A DNA stretch of 64,000 nucleotides from Cardiocondyla obscurior (GCF_019399895.1 NC_091873.1:6499501-6563500), one strand, 5' to 3'; numbered from the stretch's first letter, positions 34,801 through 48,645 are shown. Made by a program: numbers and translations. Notes: generated from the letters alone by a model not told the origin.

Positions 34801-36081
34801 AAAATATTTTAAGGCGCTTACGAGGTAAAACGCTAACATTGGCATACGCTTCTCCATAAGCATTTGGACTGCTGACAGCTACTTTAAATGTATAAAGGCC
34901 TTCTGATAAATTACTTAATTTAACGGTAACACGATTCTGATCCGTCATTGTTCCAGTATGTCCTTCTGGTTGATTGAGCAGACTCCAAGCGTAGTTATAA
35001 CGTTGATTACCCCGTTCAGCAGGGACGGTATATGCAGACAATGTGACTTCATTTTCTGGTAATCTCACTTCCTTAGAAACTGCCGAGACTAACAGTTGTT
35101 TCATTGTCGGCTTAATCGATGTGCTAATATCTTTCACAGTTGGAATTTTTGTTTCTTCCGTTACACCTAGCTCGGCATCTATTTCTTCCATCATTATACA
35201 AGTGCCTGCAATAAAAATTTAAATTATTAAAAAATAAAAATAATAAAAATAAATTTACTTGAGAATTAAATCTACTATTTTCTAAAATAAAAAATAAATT
35301 AAGTTTCTTACGCGTATAATAAAATTTTTAATTACATGTAAAATTTATATCGTTTTATTCTACTAAATTGCATAAATAAAATTTAATATGTTATACCAGC
35401 AATATTTCGCTTGAAGCCTGAAGAACATTGACAAGTTCCAGCATTACTCTCTTCACGTTTTATGCAAACCTCATTGTCCATGCAATCTGATTGATCTATA
35501 CATGTGATTCCATTTACTTCATTAAACATTACTTGATCTTGCTCTGTGCCATCTGTACTTAATGTCCTAAATAATAAAAAATTATAAATTATTTTATTAA
35601 TATTTAATGCTTTACATAGAAAAAATTAAGACATATAAATGTTTCTTTAATTTTAAATTGAATAAACCTACCCAACATTTTCCTCACTAAATTGATCCAA
35701 GAAGTCAGCCCATACTTTATTATTTTCTACAGGTCTCACAAGCACCATACTAGGTGGATTGTCATTTGCTAATTCAGGTCTATATAGTGGCAGACATTCC
35801 ATAGAGTCCTCACATTCTACATGATAGCACGTACCATTGTGGGTGAATGCTACATTACACAAGGGTTTCTTGCAGCAGGCTACAACACAATCTTGCATGT
35901 TGTTCAAGTGAAGTTGCTGAGTGTAAGTCCCACCAGTCAAATTCCCACGGGGTAAGTAGCTTGTAAATATTTGCGGATACAACATTTCCGAGCATAGCCG
36001 ACGCACGTTCCATCTTGCATAATCGCCAATGCAGCATTCGAATAATAATAAATATAATCCCAAACGATATATTCCGATCAT
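31881..36081 (-). CDS. KIAA0319L: KIAA0319-like protein: MANSC-type N-terminus, PKD repeats, one transmembrane helix
   Basis: Coding exons: 35672-36081, 35397-35566, 34822-35205, 34524-34749, 34039-34412, 33828-33939, 33594-33742, 33328-33518, 33094-33193, 32704-33024, 32460-32561, 32139-32324, 31881-32032 (958 residues, all phases consistent). The ATG at 36081 follows an acceptor, so a 5' UTR exon lies upstream, probably ending at a donor near 36274. Seen in order: signal peptide (residues ~1-20), a Cys-rich MANSC/MANEC-like domain (CVVACCKKPLCNVAF), an EGF-like Cys cluster, four to five PKD repeats with WEW/WTR cores and YTFKL..VD..G ends, a Cys-rich membrane-proximal region, a transmembrane helix (~850-875) and a tail with LSESDTDSDDVLF. 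The architecture and tail motif match the KIAA0319/KIAA0319L family, surface and Golgi-trafficking glycoproteins implicated in neuronal migration in mammals. Confidence 0.93.
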
Positions 36082-36274
36082 ATTTGCTGTCAAACAGAAT
36101 TTAAAAAATTAAATACAGGCGTTTCTTTTAAACAATACGGTCTATATCTTAAATAGATAATACATAAAGATTATTAAGATACAGATAATGTTAATATAAA
36201 ATTAATAGAAAATTAGATAAAAGTCGTAAAGTGCGCAAATACTTTACGATAAAATAGAGCACGTATATATGTAC

Positions 36275-36760
36275 CTGATATGAATTGTTCTCGTTATACC
36301 GACGAAAATCGGCCGTTTGTTCGCGCGAAGGGCCAAAAGCAGGGAGATCGCCGCCGGGTTATTTTACAATGACACATGTGTCATCACCTGCGTCTTCTCG
36401 TCGCCGCAAATCCCTTGGAATCCGTCGACGAACGTTCGCCCGGCAGGCCTCGCGTTAAAGTAGCCCGGAGACTTCAACAGCTTATCATATATTAGCGACA
36501 TGTTATCAAACGGCGTAGACCATACGGGTAATTATCATATTTCCTGTCGCGCCGCACAGGAATAGCGATCGCGCATAATACCGATAAAAGAAACACGTCC
36601 GAAGTGTACGAAGACAGGAACTCAGGAATTGCCCATTATCGCGGCATTGTTTCTGCCTTTTCTGCGACTCGCCCGCCGCGAAAGTCCGGGCGTGGAACTT
36701 TGAAGTTGTCGCGAAGCTGTCGGTCGATATTTATCGACGCGGGTCGAGTACGCGTCTAAT
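36275..36760 (-). promoter_or_regulatory. probable promoter and 5' UTR of the KIAA0319-like gene
   Basis: GC content rises abruptly at about 36300 on the upstream side of the minus-strand gene. A donor in minus sense (ATATCAG|GTACAT, about 36273) would link a noncoding exon here to the acceptor before 36081. It probably works as a divergent promoter with the plus-strand CpG region that follows. Confidence 0.45.
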
Positions 36761-36779
36761 CGACGCCACTTGCCGCGAA

Positions 36780-37900
36780 GTGACGCCACCGGTACACCTT
36801 CGGCGGCAAGGCGAGAAGAAGGCAGTGATTCGTTACAGCGCGGCGCGTTCGCTGCAATCTATCCGTCTGCGTGTGGTTCTCATCGAGAGACAAAGGAGCA
36901 AGAAGATGAGGGACGAGACATCCGGGACGACGTCCGGGAGGGTACGGAGGAGGATCGCTGGTGAGTGTAAAAATAATCGCGCGCAAGAAAAATCCTCCCC
37001 CGAGCGGCGAGCGCTGGGGACGCAAGAATCTCGCATTCTCGCGGGGGTTTTTCCGGCGTCGCTACGCTTCGAAATTACTGCCTTGACCAGCGATCGTCGC
37101 TTTATTCTTCTATGGGCTCACGATTCTGCTCAAGTAAAGCTTGTTTTTTGCTTTAAACTTGCAGAGCGTCGGCGGTAGTTCGTTTCGTCGAGGCGCGCGC
37201 GCGCGCGCTCTTCTCTTCGTCCCGTTCGCCGCCCCCGCCCGCCGCCAGCGCCTCCACCCCACTCTCGATCGCCTCTCTCTCCCGACTCCGGAGACCCGAC
37301 ATGGCCAAGAACTGTACCGTTAGCTCACGCGTCTCTCCTACTATCCATTGATGCCTCCGCCGTCGCGTAACCCGTGCGTGCTCCCCTATACGTGCATCCC
37401 GCATCGCGCGCGTGCAAGGACGCGCGTCCTCGCCTCTCAGCTGCGTGCCGCAAGTGCCGGGGACGGGAGGACGCGACGACGCGCCGTGCGAACCGGCCGC
37501 AGAGCCGTCACGCCGGAAGGTTAGGTGAGTGGATCGTTTTTTTTATTTTTTACATATTTTTTTTCGTATACGGCCAACCGATGTTCGCGCTTGGCCCCTT
37601 TCGATTCGCCTTGGCGTCGGGCCGGTCCAGCTTCTCCGTTCTCTCTCTCCGTCTATCTGTCTCTCTCTCTCTTTCTCTCTCCCTCCTGAAGACTGCCCAC
37701 GGTCCGATCCGGAGAAAACGCCGCGCCGCGCCTCGCCTTTGTCCCCGCGTTCGCGGCAGGTGTCGTGTTTACCGCGCTTCAGCAGTGTCTTACCGACGCC
37801 GCGCCGTGATCGAAGCCGGCTTCCCCGGGACCTTCCCGGATCACTCGAGCGCGTTTCCGCGAGCCTGGCTAACCCGGCGGATCACCTCGGTGAGTAATTA
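36780..37900 (+). promoter_or_regulatory. CpG-rich region with three candidate alternative first exons
   Basis: Very CpG-dense sequence containing three plus-strand donors of the form GTGAGT, at 36961, 37525 and 37890, each at the end of a GC-rich block with no acceptor between them. This is the look of clustered alternative first exons of one plus-strand gene with a long first intron. Open frames here overlap on both strands and are by-products of GC content. The nearest plus-strand coding exon with a good acceptor that I can support is at 62027, but the link is an inference. Confidence 0.4.
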
Positions 37901-40900
37901 AATCGCCCTTGCGAGAACGGAAGCGCGTTCCCCGTCTGTCGGCCGTTTGTTATTTTCGTCAGCTGTTCAGCGTCGCGCGTCGACGAGACCAGTCACCCCG
38001 CCGTTCCTTTCACCCGGGGCATATTTTCGTCCTGCCGCCGATTCCCCTAAAGATTTTTTTTTTTCTCCTTTCCCCTTGCTTTCTCTCCGCGATTTCTTTC
38101 TGTCCGCGGCGAACGGTATCTGGCGAGGCGCGATATCGTGGAATAACGCCAACGCGATAACTCGCCGAGTTTTCGAACTTAGGCCGATCGCTCCTCTCGA
38201 CGGCGCGTCCTTGACGCTCCCGACGCTTATCTCGCCGGGCGAGCGGGTTTCACGCGATCTCGGCGATATACCGGGGATCTCCCTCGTGACTCGTGCCGAG
38301 TATCCGCTCGCGGAAATTCTCCCAGGACGACTCCCTTCGGTCTCTTCCCCGCGGAATCGTCACGCATCGCTTCGCGACGGAACGCGTGTGCGTTCCCTCG
38401 TAGATCGATCCATCTCGAGATGGTGCGGAGAAGCTGGGAATAATTGGCGGGCAATTCGCGAAGCGTGTCCAGAATCTGATTGGATTCTTTCTTCCTCCCG
38501 TGTAACGCCGGCCTCCTTTTTTTTTCTTTTTTTTTTTCCTTTTTTTTTCCTCCTTTTTTTTCCTTCAGTTCTTCTCGCGAAGGTCAGCGCGGCGCGATGT
38601 TACATCCGTAAATAAAAAGGTTACAACTTAAGTCTTTCGCGTGAATTACGAAATTTCGATTGAACGAAGAGAACGCGCGGCTTAATGCAGCAAAACCATT
38701 CTCGAATCGCCGGCGACGCGGCGCCTTTTGAATACGTAGATTTCTAATAATTCATTATCTCCTCGGGCGCGTTATCTCGCCTTTTGATAAAAGCGATCGT
38801 ATGTAACACGATTGTACGTAGGCGATAATATATTCCGAATCTGAATCGAGTTTCATAACTGCTTGCGATCGCGAATTAAAGGCCCGATGTAATATTCTAA
38901 GACTATTATACGCGCGATTATTCCACGTTTCCCAAAATTTCCGACGGCGATCGTCGATTCGAAATGCGAGAAGGCGATTATTATTAAGTCGCGCAAAGGC
39001 CGGCCCGACCGCGACGACAGTTCGCGATGCGAGCCAAGGGAGTGCTTAATCTCTATGTAAATAAGAACGGCCGTGATGCAACGACCTGTCAACTTTCCGT
39101 GTTCTCCTATTACGGCAATTAATCCCTAACTGCGTGACTTATTTATCACCGTGGAACGTTATCGACGTTTTCAAAGGCACTCGCCGCGCGGACTTTTTCC
39201 CTCGTCGAGAAATATATATTTTTTTTTTTAATCCAGACTTAACTCGAGCTACGTTTTTAATTCATACACGCGCGAACTTAATGAAATACGAGAAAATTAA
39301 AAGTCGAATGTGATCAGCTAATGTGTTACGTTTTTACATAATTTAAATAAAAAAAAAAAAAAGAAAAGTATATATTGCTAGCACGCTGTAGAAAAAAAGA
39401 AAAAAAAAGGAAAGAAAACGCGGGGCTTGTTTAATCGCGAAATTTCATATTCATTAATATTCATTAATTTTATTGAGGCACTTTCGTAATTTCATTGCGG
39501 AACCGTTGCCGCCGGACCGGCGCGATAACCGTATTATCGTGAAATAAAAGTGAGTTATGTACGGGAATAATTGGCATGAAATCTGCGACACCGGCACGCC
39601 GAACGTGATTAATTGCCAGTACTTCGGATTGATCTATCGATTCCTCTGATTTCGCTCTTATCACCGCGGTAATAGACGCCGGCGCCTGCGTTTCACGGTT
39701 AATTATTAACGGAAATTCGCCGTCGTAGCCCGCTGATTTTCCTAGTAAATTAAACGCACGCGCGCGCATTACAATGGCACGGCGATGTTACTTGAATCGA
39801 CGGTCGTTGTCAACGATAACGGCGGCATAAATTTATTTTCGTTCAACACGCGCTCAGGTAGTTACGCAACCGTACACTTTTTACCGGCGTGTTTACGCGT
39901 CGGGCTTGAATCCGTCGTGCTCGTATCGCCTCTCGATCGAGTTTTTTTTTTCAAGGGCTTCGATTACGGCTCGCGGGTGAATCACGGCATCAACGAAGCT
40001 GCGGCGGTCATTAATCGATCGCGTAATGAGCCGCCTTCGCCGCCTCAAGCTCGTTTATTTACAGACGTTTTAAGAACGTTCTCACGGGACGATTTTTGCG
40101 CGGCTCGCGAACGTGCGCCTTCGATAAGATGATAAGATAATTTACGTGTAAACATGGAACAGGCGCCGTCTTCGCGGACTCGGTGCCGTGATGTAAAAAA
40201 AGACCCCGAGCCGTTGGGAACGTGCTAATTAGATGTGTCATTAACAATACAATCGGCCGCGAGTACGAGGAAAATACTCTGCGTCACTACTCGGCATGCA
40301 CGGCTCATTTCGATCGGCGTTTCTCGGTGCGGCGGAAATTATGTTTCGCTCCTTTCCGTACGTTTTTTTATTTTTTTTTTTCCCAGTATTTGATCCGCGC
40401 AAACAATTATTAAAATAATCAACTTTGTTTACGACCCGCGTTAAAACTCGAGCGCGTCGATGATTATTCGCGATACCCAGCGCGACTCGGAATAAAAAAA
40501 TACCTATAATAATAATAATTATTATTATTATTTATTATACATATGTAATATGCACGCCGGGGTCAAGCCGGAAAAGCGCAGCGCCGTTAAATCGGCTTAT
40601 GCGATACGCTCGCTGCGAAAATACGCTTTTCCGCCGGTTGAAATACGAAACTCGACGAAATGTTCTGCGCCGGCAGTTGTACCTCGTGGCTCGTTATGCC
40701 GGCGTATATGACGCGCGTACGTAATTTATAATTGCTGCGTGCAACGACGTTACCCGTAGGAAGCCATCTTCGCCCGAAAATATATATCCTATTAAACAAA
40801 CCGTGTCGGATCGCGGCGGAAGACTCTCAAGCGATCCCCCGTGCGTTAGCAAACTCGCAAATATGCTTACTACGTTTGTATAACACAAGCGGGTTAATCC

Positions 40901-43900
40901 GCGATCGTTTGGACGTCTAGCAGTCAACGGATGTCATCGAGATTGCACAGTGATTGCATTCGCGATCGCGAATTTCTGTCTCAGACTTTCGGGAGCTTCT
41001 TTCCACTTTCTCCCGCGATATAATTTTTATTTGCGACCAGCCTTCGCGTTGGAATTCTTTCGCGATAATTTACGATTAATTATTACGCGTCGTATTGTTT
41101 TATATTTTAATTTTTCGACATTCGCCCTTTCGACTTCCGTTTATTAAAATCATATTCGCGCGTACAAATTTGTTTCGCGCTCGATCGGGAATTAGTAGTC
41201 CGAGACGTATGCGTTTTTATTCCCATCGTTGTTATTCATATATTTCAAAGAGCTCGGCGTTATTCCAATTATACTTTGTTCGTTTTAATTACGTCTCCGG
41301 TACAATTTAATATCATACGCGACGCGGACGGATTAATCTTCGGAGTGACGCGATTAAAGCCCACGGATATTTATTCCCCGCGCGCGCGATCGCTCGGAAC
41401 TATTACTTTAACGAGATGCAAATCGTATCGTGTCGATCGTTGATAATCAAAATTATTCCCAAGGATGTCGCTTTGTCGAACTCAATTCGCGTCGAATTTA
41501 TTTCACGCCTGTCGCCGACGCACTTCTACGTTTCCTTGAAATTTCCAGACGTCACTCGTCGCATCTCGCAGCCTCGCGTAACGAGACGCGATTTTAATAT
41601 CGTCGACGTTAATCTTTACTTCGCGGTGGCCGTCGATTCTGCCGATTCCTCTCGCGTTTTCGCAGCTCCGCCGGTCGATAAATACGTTAAATTTATGCAC
41701 GCGTAAGTAGCCGCGTACGTGCGGCGCGGAACGAATCGCGTTATACGCCGAACCCGCGATCGCCGAACGTTCGTTGAATAATGCAATGCCGTACGTACAC
41801 ACCTATCGCGCGGCACTGATACACTTATTGTAATGATCGATCGCGACTTAATGAAGAGAACCGACGCCGGAAGATCCGCCAACGCGTTTCACAAAGCCCA
41901 AAGGGGAGAAACGAGGGCGAGGGGCGCGACGTAATTATCTTCGCCGAGAAATAATCTGGCCGCAAAACGGTGCGCGTTTATTCTATTTCTCTCTCGCAAC
42001 ATTCCACCGCCCGACGTTAATCTCGCATCAGATTTCGAAAGAGCCAAAACTCGCCGACGCGCCGAGAAGACGAAAGGGGGGGAAAAAAAAAACCAATTTT
42101 TTTACTTCCCAATAATTAAACGCTAAAATTTTGAGGCCCTCCGCTCTCCGAGATCGCTTCGGGAAACTTGACAACGGGCTTTACGAGCTTCGCATTAATA
42201 TGCATCGCTTAGGGAAACTTTTAATCCAGTTTGCACATAGTCGCCTAATTTCTAATCCAGTTATTCAATTATCCGGAGGGGGGAGGGGACTTTTGTGGAA
42301 GCCCGTCGTCCGCTTCTTCCCCCTCTTTTAGGTTCTTAAAATACATTTTCGAGTTAGCGCAAAATAATGTTATCTCATCACATTACCCGTCTATCGTTCT
42401 TTCGGCTACATAATAGCGTTATGCAATGCAAAAGAGGATTATATTCACAATGCACGCGCGGGCTTATCTGCTCGCGATGCCGTATACGCTGTCGTATGAC
42501 TAACTAAATTGATAACGGGCCGAGTGGCACAGTTCTGCGTTACTACCGCTGGGAAATGTAAACACGTGAGTTATTCTGTGCAAATCTAATCTAATTACGG
42601 CACATCCGGACGGCGAAGCGGGCGGGCGCGCGCTCGCGAGCGCGCGCGCCACGGCGGCGTACGTACGTGTCGTAGGTATCGTTAGCAATTTGAAATTTCC
42701 ATGCAAACTCGTTACGGGGTACCTCGCATTCCGCCGCGGGGGCGATCCCGCAATCAGACCGCGAGCGGAAATTATTTTCTGTTTGGGCTCAGTCCGCGGG
42801 CGGGGGCCGCGTGACGCGGGTTGCTAATTACGCGTGTGATTCCTAATCCGTGACGCAATATCGATGCCGCGGATCGGATATTGCTAACAGCGTGCGGCAC
42901 GTTTTGCGGAAACTGCCACGGTAAAGAGATCGTGCAACGTGCACTTTTTTTATATTTTTTTTTTCTTTTTTTTTTTTCTTTTTTACATTCGTGTCATGGT
43001 GCGTGACTTTATGTCGCCATTCTTTCGTCCTTGATTTTCGAAGATGCCAGATTAGCACTTTGCCGTCTGTGCACGTTGTATTCTACCTGATTATATCATA
43101 TTTCTTTTAGAAACCGCGATTGTGATTCATACTTTTTAGCCGTCAGTTGAAAAATAAAGTCTCAAAGTTAATTATTATAAGAATATTTCGCTCTTAAATT
43201 GATTCGATAAATTAATTCTTTTTTTTCTTTTTTAACTGTCTTATTTTTCTCGTTTATAAATAATCGCGAATTATATTTGTACGAATCAAACATAAAAGAA
43301 TAGACTCGCCTCTCTACTTTCTTTAGCCTTATTGCAAAATATTAAATTATTTTGCTAGAGAATAATATTAATTGAACATTAAGAATATGCTATTTTATTA
43401 CGCGATTTATTCCGCAATTTTTTATTATTTCGCGTTTGTCGCTTCTAAAATCCTTTTTTTTTTTTAACGCGCACGTTTAATGGCATGTGCGCACAGTAAC
43501 GTGCACGTAACTACGTTATCAGATGTATCGTCATTGATGCTTCGTAGTCATCGTTAAATTAAAGTTTACAACTCTTCGTCGCGGCTGTATATCGTGGTGT
43601 CTTATCAACGGATATGCATACGTGCAATATTTTATTTTGTCGTGATCTCATCGTGTTTATAAATCGCGATCGAGGTGAATTAACAGGATAGTCCACTTCT
43701 TGACGCGTTCTTAAATGTCACTAACAGATCGCCTTATTACGTAGAGCTCGCTAAATGCTACAAGCTCTTTTTTAGTAAAAAAAAAGAAAGAAAAAATTAA
43801 ATGAAAAAAAAAGAAAAGGAAAAGAAAAAGTTAGTTCTCGAGTTAATTAATTTTACAGCTTGAGAGATTGGAAGATAGATAATGGATTAGCCGAGATCTT

Positions 43901-46126
43901 ACTCTTCGTATTATTACCGTCCGCGTCTTTTAAAATATAATTATTTTCGGATTACGTCGGCAGTTTTGCGCGGCTAATAATACTGATTCAAGTCATTTAA
44001 ACATCGCTCTTTCGGCCACATCTTTCTAACTGTACACGTCGGCGCAGAAAAGATTTCATAAATAATAGCAAATATTAACGGATCGCTCCGTTATTCAATT
44101 GAGGCTCTCGCTATGTAATTCATGCTTCCACATCATGCTTCGTAAATATCCGACTTTTGGTTAAGAGACATCGCATTTTATCGCAAGGTTTTTTTTTTTA
44201 ATTCGATAAAGCACTCGGTTGATGAGGCGGCTGTTTGAGTAAACATTTTTTTTTCCTTCTTTCTTCTTCTTTCTTCCCTTTTTTTTTTTGATATCAAGGT
44301 TATCGCTCTCTTTCTTGTCACGACTAATTGTTATTACCGTCGTAATTAAGCGTCCGCGAAATAAATTTGACAAACCAAACGTAAGCGCGCACGCCGTACG
44401 CGTAGGGCGATTATCGTTAATTATTATTTAAATGCGATATCTGCTGCGCGCAGATATTAATTACACCGCGAGTATAACTCGGCCCGAAACTGAAATAAGA
44501 ACCTTGCCCCTCCCCGCGCGTTTATAGAGCGCAAAATCCGAAACGCGTGTAACTCGAGCGAAATTGACGTTGCCTCGTTTGATGCCGAGTTGAATTTCAT
44601 CGATAGCACTCGCCGTTTTAATATTCATGCCGGCGTAATAATAAATCATTATTGCGGCCGTGAGCCGGTGCGCGATAAAAAAGAAGTGCACGTTGAATGC
44701 ACAGCTATTTATTTACATATTCATCTATCATACAGTGGAGAGAGAGATCTAGAGTAAAATGTACGCTTTGAAGCATTTTTTTTTCTTTTTTTTTTTCTTT
44801 TTTTTTTTTTTTCCTAGCGGAATGCTCATAAATTCCGCGACGTAGCGCGGCCAAGTATCATTTACGTTAACAGCGATTCGCATTGTTTATTCAAACGGAA
44901 ACTGTAATCTAACGGTGCCCCGCGTTTTCGCATCTCCGCTCTCTTAAACTAATGACCAGCCGGGGAAAATGAAACATGCCGTTAAGTATTCTCCTCCTTA
45001 GCATCTATAAAATGTAATTACCTGCGAAATTAGGTCTCTCTGTTCATTGCCCGCGGGCCGTATGACTTACAACGCGTACCGTTTTCACGTACCGGAATTA
45101 ACTTGCGCTATATTTCGGCGGATTCTATATTCGAGCTCGATATTTATATACATTTCTACAGGATGCGCTCCTATCTATAATATATTCAAAATATTATGTC
45201 GCGTTTAATCGTCGTGGTCGGCTGAAAAATATGTAGAAAATTCGAGGTGGTTACGTCTTTCGAAAAATCGTTATTATTCTTTTTTTTTTTCCTTTTCTTT
45301 TTCTTACGTTTTTTTTTTCTTTTTTGTTTTTGGTTTTACGTCGACGAAAAAGCTCTTGAAAGTTTCTACGTGTCGCTTCGCTTAGACAAGGTTGGAAGAA
45401 AAGCAGTACGTACTTTCGAAAAATTGCTTCGTCGCTTTTCTTTCATCTTGTCTTTCGTTTACACGTGTTTCTCAAAAGGGTGTGGGTGTGTGTTCAGGCA
45501 CTTAATCTTCCGCACCTTTTCACTCTACTATTAAGAATTAAAAATCTTTCAAGACAGCGGAAGAGTAATAATTCTAAAAATATTAAAATACCCTCGAAGT
45601 AACGCACAAGGTGTCTTTTATCATTAATTTCAAAAATAAATTGTAGTTATAAAATTTCTTCTTCTTCTTCTTCTTTTTTTTTTCTCATTATCTCTTTGAT
45701 GAAAATTATTCCGCACTTTTTGCGCACCTTTGCGCATCTTGATTTAAGAGAACAGCGGTCCCTTGATTTTTTTTTCTTTTTTCTTTCTCTTTTTAAATCC
45801 GTTAGAAATTTCTTTCGCAACTTGTCTTTCGTACGCGAACCTAGAAAACTTGCTCGGCTATCTATCTTTACGTTCTTCTTCCCGTTTCCTCCATTAAAAA
45901 TCAATCTCAGTTCTCTGTGCCGTCGAAAGAACGGCATTTTCGTTACGAATGTCTCCGCGAGACTTGACTATCCAGCTATCGCTCGCATCCGACTTCGTCA
46001 CTCCGCCGATTATAGAATTTTACTTCGACGTTCGCCGCTCCGCGTCTTCATCCGCGTGATCCCGGACACGTTTTTGGAATTACGGATTTTGCGATCGAGG
46101 TATTTCCGGCGAGCCTTATCGGCTCC
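37900..46126. other. long noncoding stretch, probably intron or intergenic
   Basis: No exon with matching splice sites and plausible protein was found. The DNA is CpG-rich with scattered long T-runs broken by single C (38517-38566, 42945-42985, 44775-44815, 45278-45325). A GC-only palindromic patch (GCGCGCGCTCGCGAGCGCGC) is at about 42627-42650. Many short open frames exist but are multi-frame artefacts of composition. Confidence 0.5.
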
Positions 46127-48645
46127 TTAGACGTAGCCGTCAGCCTCTAATTTTAGGGCCGCTTCGTACGAAGGTAAACCCTGATCGTCCCTCGGGATAT
46201 CTTCCCGTTTGTTGATCCTGTTGGCCTCCGACTCGGTGGGCAAGCTGCTTATCGGGGGCGAGATAATGCTGTTGGGATCGTCGGACTCGTCCTTCTTGTC
46301 GGTGGGCGAGGGCAGCGCCCGGGGGTCGAAGATGAGGCTCTCGTAGGCCGGCGGTGGTCCCGAAGTCACGGGACACGCCGGGAGAGACGCGGGCACTCCT
46401 TCTTCCTGATAAGCTTGAGACGCCGCCGATCTCTCGATACACTGAAAACGGAATCGTTAGTTATACCGACAAAACGCTGGGATAAAATATTAAAACTAAA
46501 ATACGACTGAGGGTATAAAACTTGATGCTGTATCAATGCATCAACAGAGATCGTTTGCGTAATCGTAACAGGTGCTTTTATCTCTCGTACTTTTTATCTA
46601 GTTAGAATATTTATTATCAGAATTTTTTTAATTAATTCTTTCCATGTTACGGTTATTTATTTTAATTTTTTTTTCTTTTTTTTTCATTTTCTTTTTTCTT
46701 TCTTTCTTTTTCTTTTTCTTTTATCCTCGCATTTCGTCGTATCTGTGCGCGGGACGACTGTCTTTAGGTTTCAAGGTGCGAAGTATTCACGTTGTCGCAT
46801 TGCGGCGTACAATTTCACCCGGTGTTCTCGCGGTCGTGGCTTTTACGTGTAACGCGAGGGCGTGGTTTCCGCGGGATATGCGAATTTTTATTTAATTGCG
46901 GGCGGTAACCACAAAGGTTGAGCGGAAGGTTGCGTAAAAGGTCGGGCGGGTGGAAATAAGTAACTCGCGGTCTGCGTCAAATAAGTTTCAAGTATGTTTA
47001 AAGTAATTTCGCGTAGCATTGTGAGGGGAATACAAACTCCGGGGATACTCCGAAAGAATAAATAGGCGAGGTTTGAAAAAAACACTCGGCAGGATCTCGT
47101 TATAAATTAAATATCTACACGTTAATAATTTTATTCGACAAATTTGCGTAGACAGAGAAACGTTGGTATAGGTTTCCAAAAAAAAAGAAAAAAATATATT
47201 ATCGACACTTAGCGACGTGTACGAAATTTAAAGCTAATTTGCGCGATAATTAATGCGATAGTTTCACGGCTTTTTAATTTCGATCGGTGGCTTACGTGCG
47301 TATCCATAGTGAAGACTTCTAGGCTGTGAATGTCCGGCTCGGCCCTCCAGTACTGCGAGTACTCTTGCGGTCGATGCTTCCGGACGTTTTTGTGGCAGCA
47401 GTAGCATATGAGCACCACCATCGTGATCACACCACTGATCATGGCGCTAAAAGCGAACCAATATAGACGATGTTTAGACGGGGTGGTTTTTGTGCTGGGA
47501 GGTGTCCGAGGAAAAAGCGAGGCCCGCTGCAAAGGGTGGGTGGGTGACTTGGTAAAAAAAAAAAGAAAAAAAAAGGTAACCGTGCGATTTATCCCCCGTC
47601 GGATAAAATGAAAAATGTTTTGAATCCGATATAAAACAGTCACTTTTGCCGCGTGCATTTCATGGCGATTTAAAGCGAGAAAAAGAAATAAAAAAAAAAG
47701 GAAAAATAAAACTGTACGTCTGAAAAGATACTTTTACGTTTTGACAAGTGTTGACTGGAAAGATAATGCCCGGTTATCTTTGTTTTACACGCATTAAAAT
47801 TTATTTCGACAAATAATCTGATAAAGAAAAAAAGAGCGAGTGTTTTGTCGTTAATAATACATACGATGCATAATGTATGACGCATCATTGCCAGCGTAAT
47901 TGAGTTGACCGTTTAATCAGCAATTATTTATTCGTATTCCTTTATCTCAAATTAGTAGCCGTATCATTAAAGATAAAAAATCATTATTAGCCGATCGAAT
48001 TAACATTAATTTAAGCAAAGTATCGCCTCGCATATTTATTCGCGAAATAAAAAATGTACATCAAACGTTTGCGAGTTGAACCACATCGCGTCTGAAAAAT
48101 GTACATAATTTTTTTCGAAGGGGAAAAGAAAGAAAGAAAAAAAAAAAAAATTAATATTCCGAATCGAGCAACGTTTTAATATCTTTCTTCAGAGGCATCG
48201 AGATTGCCAAGTCAGCTTTGACTCGCAGATTGAATCTCTCGAGCTGTTCCACGGAAATGGGCATTGAATTTCCAATCGCTGGATGTTGGAAAAGTCGAAT
48301 ATTCGAATATTTTCGTTTAGCAACTGTGCGGGATACAGGACGCAGTTCGTAGGAGAATAGGGCCGGAAGGATGCGTGCAAAGGGACGGCGGGCGCGGCCT
48401 CTCGAAAGGTATCGGCTCCGCGCCCGCCGTGAGATATCTCGCGCTTGTATTTTACGAGAACTGCTAGCCGGAAGTCGTACTCACCCACCGAGGAGGATGT
48501 TAACATTCCCGTGCAGATCCGCGTCAAAGCGGCCGCTTCTGCTCGTCGACGAGGAGCCGTTATGCTCCGACGAGGCATCCCCGTAAGCGGTGCTACCGTT
48601 GTGATGGGCCTTCTGCACCGCGGCCATCACCGCTATCTTTTGCAT
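46127..48645 (-). CDS. single-pass membrane protein with cytoplasmic PY-type motifs
   Basis: Exons 48485-48645, 47296-47446 and 46127-46441 join in phase (donors GTGAGT and GTAAGC) to 208 residues. Residues ~1-50 are polar and Ser/Asn-rich with no signal peptide; one hydrophobic helix (ILLGGAMISGVITMVVLICY) spans ~49-70; a Cys/His and basic stop-transfer stretch follows (CCHKNVRKHRP), then EYSQYWRAEPDIHSLEVF. The tail carries PPPAYESL and, at the end, GLPSYEAALKLEADGYV. PPxY and LPxY are ligands for WW domains of Nedd4-family ubiquitin ligases, and an LPSY signal is used by Drosophila Commissureless for sorting. I do not recognise a named ortholog. A type III topology with a cytosolic C-terminus and a role as ligase adaptor in trafficking is inference. 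Confidence 0.75.

Noticed and set aside
36756..38615. Open frames of up to about 220 codons in the CpG block
   Set aside because: Frames are open on both strands at once, are Arg/Pro/Ser-rich with low complexity, and carry no domain. They fit composition, not coding.
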